From: Clostridiales bacterium
GTDB lineage: Bacteria > Bacillota > Clostridia > Christensenellales > UBA1242
Reading direction: 5' to 3'
Length of the DNA: 64,000 nt
Assembly: GCA_015055605.1 (NCBI GenBank)
Contig: SVHV01000002.1
Span: 88,049-152,048, forward strand
Positions 61,822-64,000 of the stretch are shown here, piece after piece. Under the pieces are notes generated by a model. That model made no database searches. It was not told the origin of the DNA and saw only the letters and a list, made by a program, of their open reading frames with translations. Every line of letters starts with the position of its first letter. Position 1 is the stretch's first letter. The position numbers were made by a program, and so were the translations under genes.

Positions 61822-62822
61822 TTTTACCTTGTGTAACCCCCTACTTTATATTTCGTCTTTAATATATTATATATAATATATTAAAATTTTAAGAATAGGT
61901 AATTTTATAATTAATAATGTATAAGTAGTATCCTCCTGTTTAAAAATAAATTAAAATTTTGTTGGTATGGTATGAGAAAAAATGGTTATTTAAAGAGATG
62001 TTTATTTGTTATAAATTATCAATACAAGATTCTTAAATCTTTCTTGTAGTCTGATATATGTATACCTTAGTAATAGTTTTTATTGTATTTTTTAATTAAA
62101 ATATAGTTATGAAATAATAACTAAACATATAAAGAATGATATATTTTTTGATTAATAATGTATTATAAAATATAGATAAAATGGCTATATTTAGCCAATA
62201 TTTTAGATTTGCATAAGTTGTTGGTTTAGGTGTGTGTTTATTATTTTAATTATGATAGATTGTTATTTTGTTATTATAAGTATAAACTCTGATATATTTA
62301 ATTTAGATATTCTTGATGCTTTGTTTTTTTCTTTAGTTTGTGTTTTTAGTATAGGTTGGTTTTGTTATCTCCCCTGCTATAGTATTTGAAGATATAGACT
62401 AAATATAATTCATGCTTTATCTGAATGTGCTTTTTGTTTAGTATTTTTTTATAGTTTTATTATCTGGTATTTTTGGTAAATATGTTTTTTAAAAAATGAT
62501 ATATTTATAACTACTGTTCTGGTTTTGATGTTATTTGATATATTGTGATAATATCTTTTCTTGTGACTAAAATTTTATTTTTAAAAATAAGGGTATGTGT
62601 TGTTAAACTGTAGAAAATAAAAAAAACACATACAAATTTCGTATGTGTTTAAATCATATTATTTTATAGGTTTTTATCATTTGGTTGGTGAAATTATCTT
62701 ATCATTATAAATGTCTGAAGTATCTTTTTATTATATATACTGACCGAATGATATATAAAAATTAATATGTTTTGGTTATATAAACTATTGATTTTTTAGT
62801 AAATATTAGTAATGTGTATTTA

Positions 62823-64000
62823 CTATTTTTGGATAGTTTTTAGGTAGACTGTTAGTACAGATATGTCTGCAGGACTTACTCCACTTATCCTACTAGCTTG
62901 TGCTAAAGTCATAGGTTTGATGTCATTTAATTTTTGTCTTGCTTCTAGTCTAAGACCTTTGATTTCACTGTAGTCAAGGTCGGTTGGGAGATTCTTTTCT
63001 TCTTGTTTTTTTGCTTGATGAATCTGTATATCTTGTCTTTTTAGATAGCCTTCATACTTTAGATTTATCTCCCATTGTTTGATTGCTCTTATAGAGTATT
63101 GTGATAAAATATCTGGGAAATTTTCCTGTAAAATTTCAGCTGTAATTTTGTTTCTTCTGAGCATGTCTTTTAGGCTCAAACCACTAGTTCCTGATAGTGT
63201 TTCACCTGCTTTTTCAAAGAAGTCTTTTATCTCTTTTGGAGAATAAATCTTATCTAATATGGTGTCCAAAGTTTTGATTTCTTCTAAATATTGTAAAAAT
63301 TGATTATAACGGTTATTGTCAACAAGTCCACACTTTCTGCCATATTCTGTTAGTCTAATGTCTGCATTGTCTTGTCTGAGTGTTAGTCTGTACTCTGCTC
63401 TACTAGTCATCATTCTGTATGGTTCAAAGGTTTCTTTTGTAACTAAATCGTCTATAAGAACGCCTATATAACTCTCGCTTCTTTTTAAGATGAGAGGTTC
63501 TTCACCTCTTAGTTTTAGACTAGCATTTATACCAGCAATTAGACCTTGTGCAGCTGCTTCTTCGTAGCCACTAGTACCGTTTATTTGTCCTGCAAAATAT
63601 AGTCCAGAGATTGATTTTGATTCTAGTGTTGGATATAGAGTTGTAGCATCAATACAGTCATATTCTATAGCATAAGCATCTCTCATAATCTTAGCATTTT
63701 CTAGTCCTTTTAGACTCCTAACCATATCTTCTTGTAGGTCGATAGGCATACTGGTACTGAAGCCTTGTAGGTATACTTCGTTTGTGTCTAAACCTTCTGG
63801 CTCTATGAATAATTGATGTCTTTCTTTGTCTGCAAATCTAACAACTTTTGATTCAATACTAGGACAGTATCTAGGACCTGTTCCTTCGATTGCTCCGTTG
63901 TACATAGGGGCTTTGTCTAAGTTGTTCAAGATTAGACTATGAGTGTCTAAATTTGTATATGTTAGATAGCAGTCAGAAACATTCGCTGGTTTTTCTTTTG
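62823..64000 (-). CDS. mnmG: tRNA uridine-5-carboxymethylaminomethyl modification enzyme MnmG, truncated by the window edge
   Basis: MYNGAIEGTGPRYCPSIESKVVRFADKERHQLFIEPEG; the frame stays open past the ORF-track start to 64000 (KEKPANVSDCYLTYTNLDTHSLILNNLDKAP). Confidence 0.96.
   Translation of the reverse strand, partial: KEKPANVSDCYLTYTNLDTHSLILNNLDKAPMYNGAIEGTGPRYCPSIESKVVRFADKERHQLFIEPEGLDTNEVYLQGFSTSMPIDLQEDMVRSLKGLENAKIMRDAYAIEYDCIDATTLYPTLESKSISGLYFAGQINGTSGYEEAAAQGLIAGINASLKLRGEEPLILKRSESYIGVLIDDLVTKETFEPYRMMTSRAEYRLTLRQDNADIRLTEYGRKCGLVDNNRYNQFLQYLEEIKTLDTILDKIYSPKEIKDFFEKAGETLSGTSGLSLKDMLRRNKITAEILQENFPDILSQYSIRAIKQWEINLKYEGYLKRQDIQIHQAKKQEEKNLPTDLDYSEIKGLRLEARQKLNDIKPMTLAQASRISGVSPADISVLTVYLKTIQK

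Overview
Low-GC, AT-rich bacterial chromosome segment, probably from an uncultured Bacillota (inference). The right end is a chromosome-maintenance neighbourhood, all on the minus strand: mnmG (cut by the window edge), a ~2 kb non-coding region with seven parS-like 16-mers, then rsmG, parA, parB, recF and dnaN. An AT-rich intergenic region beyond dnaN holds a perfect DnaA box and a 13-bp inverted repeat. gyrB-gyrA lie ~25 kb away and no dnaA is visible. Housekeeping genes: serS and tyrS (each with a T-box leader), rubrerythrin, tRNA-Glu(CTC), YqeY/GatB-like, a PanE-like reductase, an M20 peptidase and a heterodimeric ABC exporter. The most notable accessory locus is 134-17297 (minus strand): a 3453-aa FN3/GLUG-like lipoprotein, a SipW/ER-type signal peptidase, four single-TM TasA-like or related proteins, and a transglutaminase-like lipoprotein. 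This looks like a dedicated surface-fibre or matrix assembly system. Other points of interest: a cardiolipin-synthase-like protein with both HKD motifs destroyed, a HEGNH protein with a domain-only paralogue, a serine-palmitoyltransferase-like enzyme, a membrane-anchored Mrr-like nuclease, a Tyr at the GyrA-87 quinolone position, and a TCGAC-rich tandem repeat. All homology calls come from motif recognition by eye; no searches were run.
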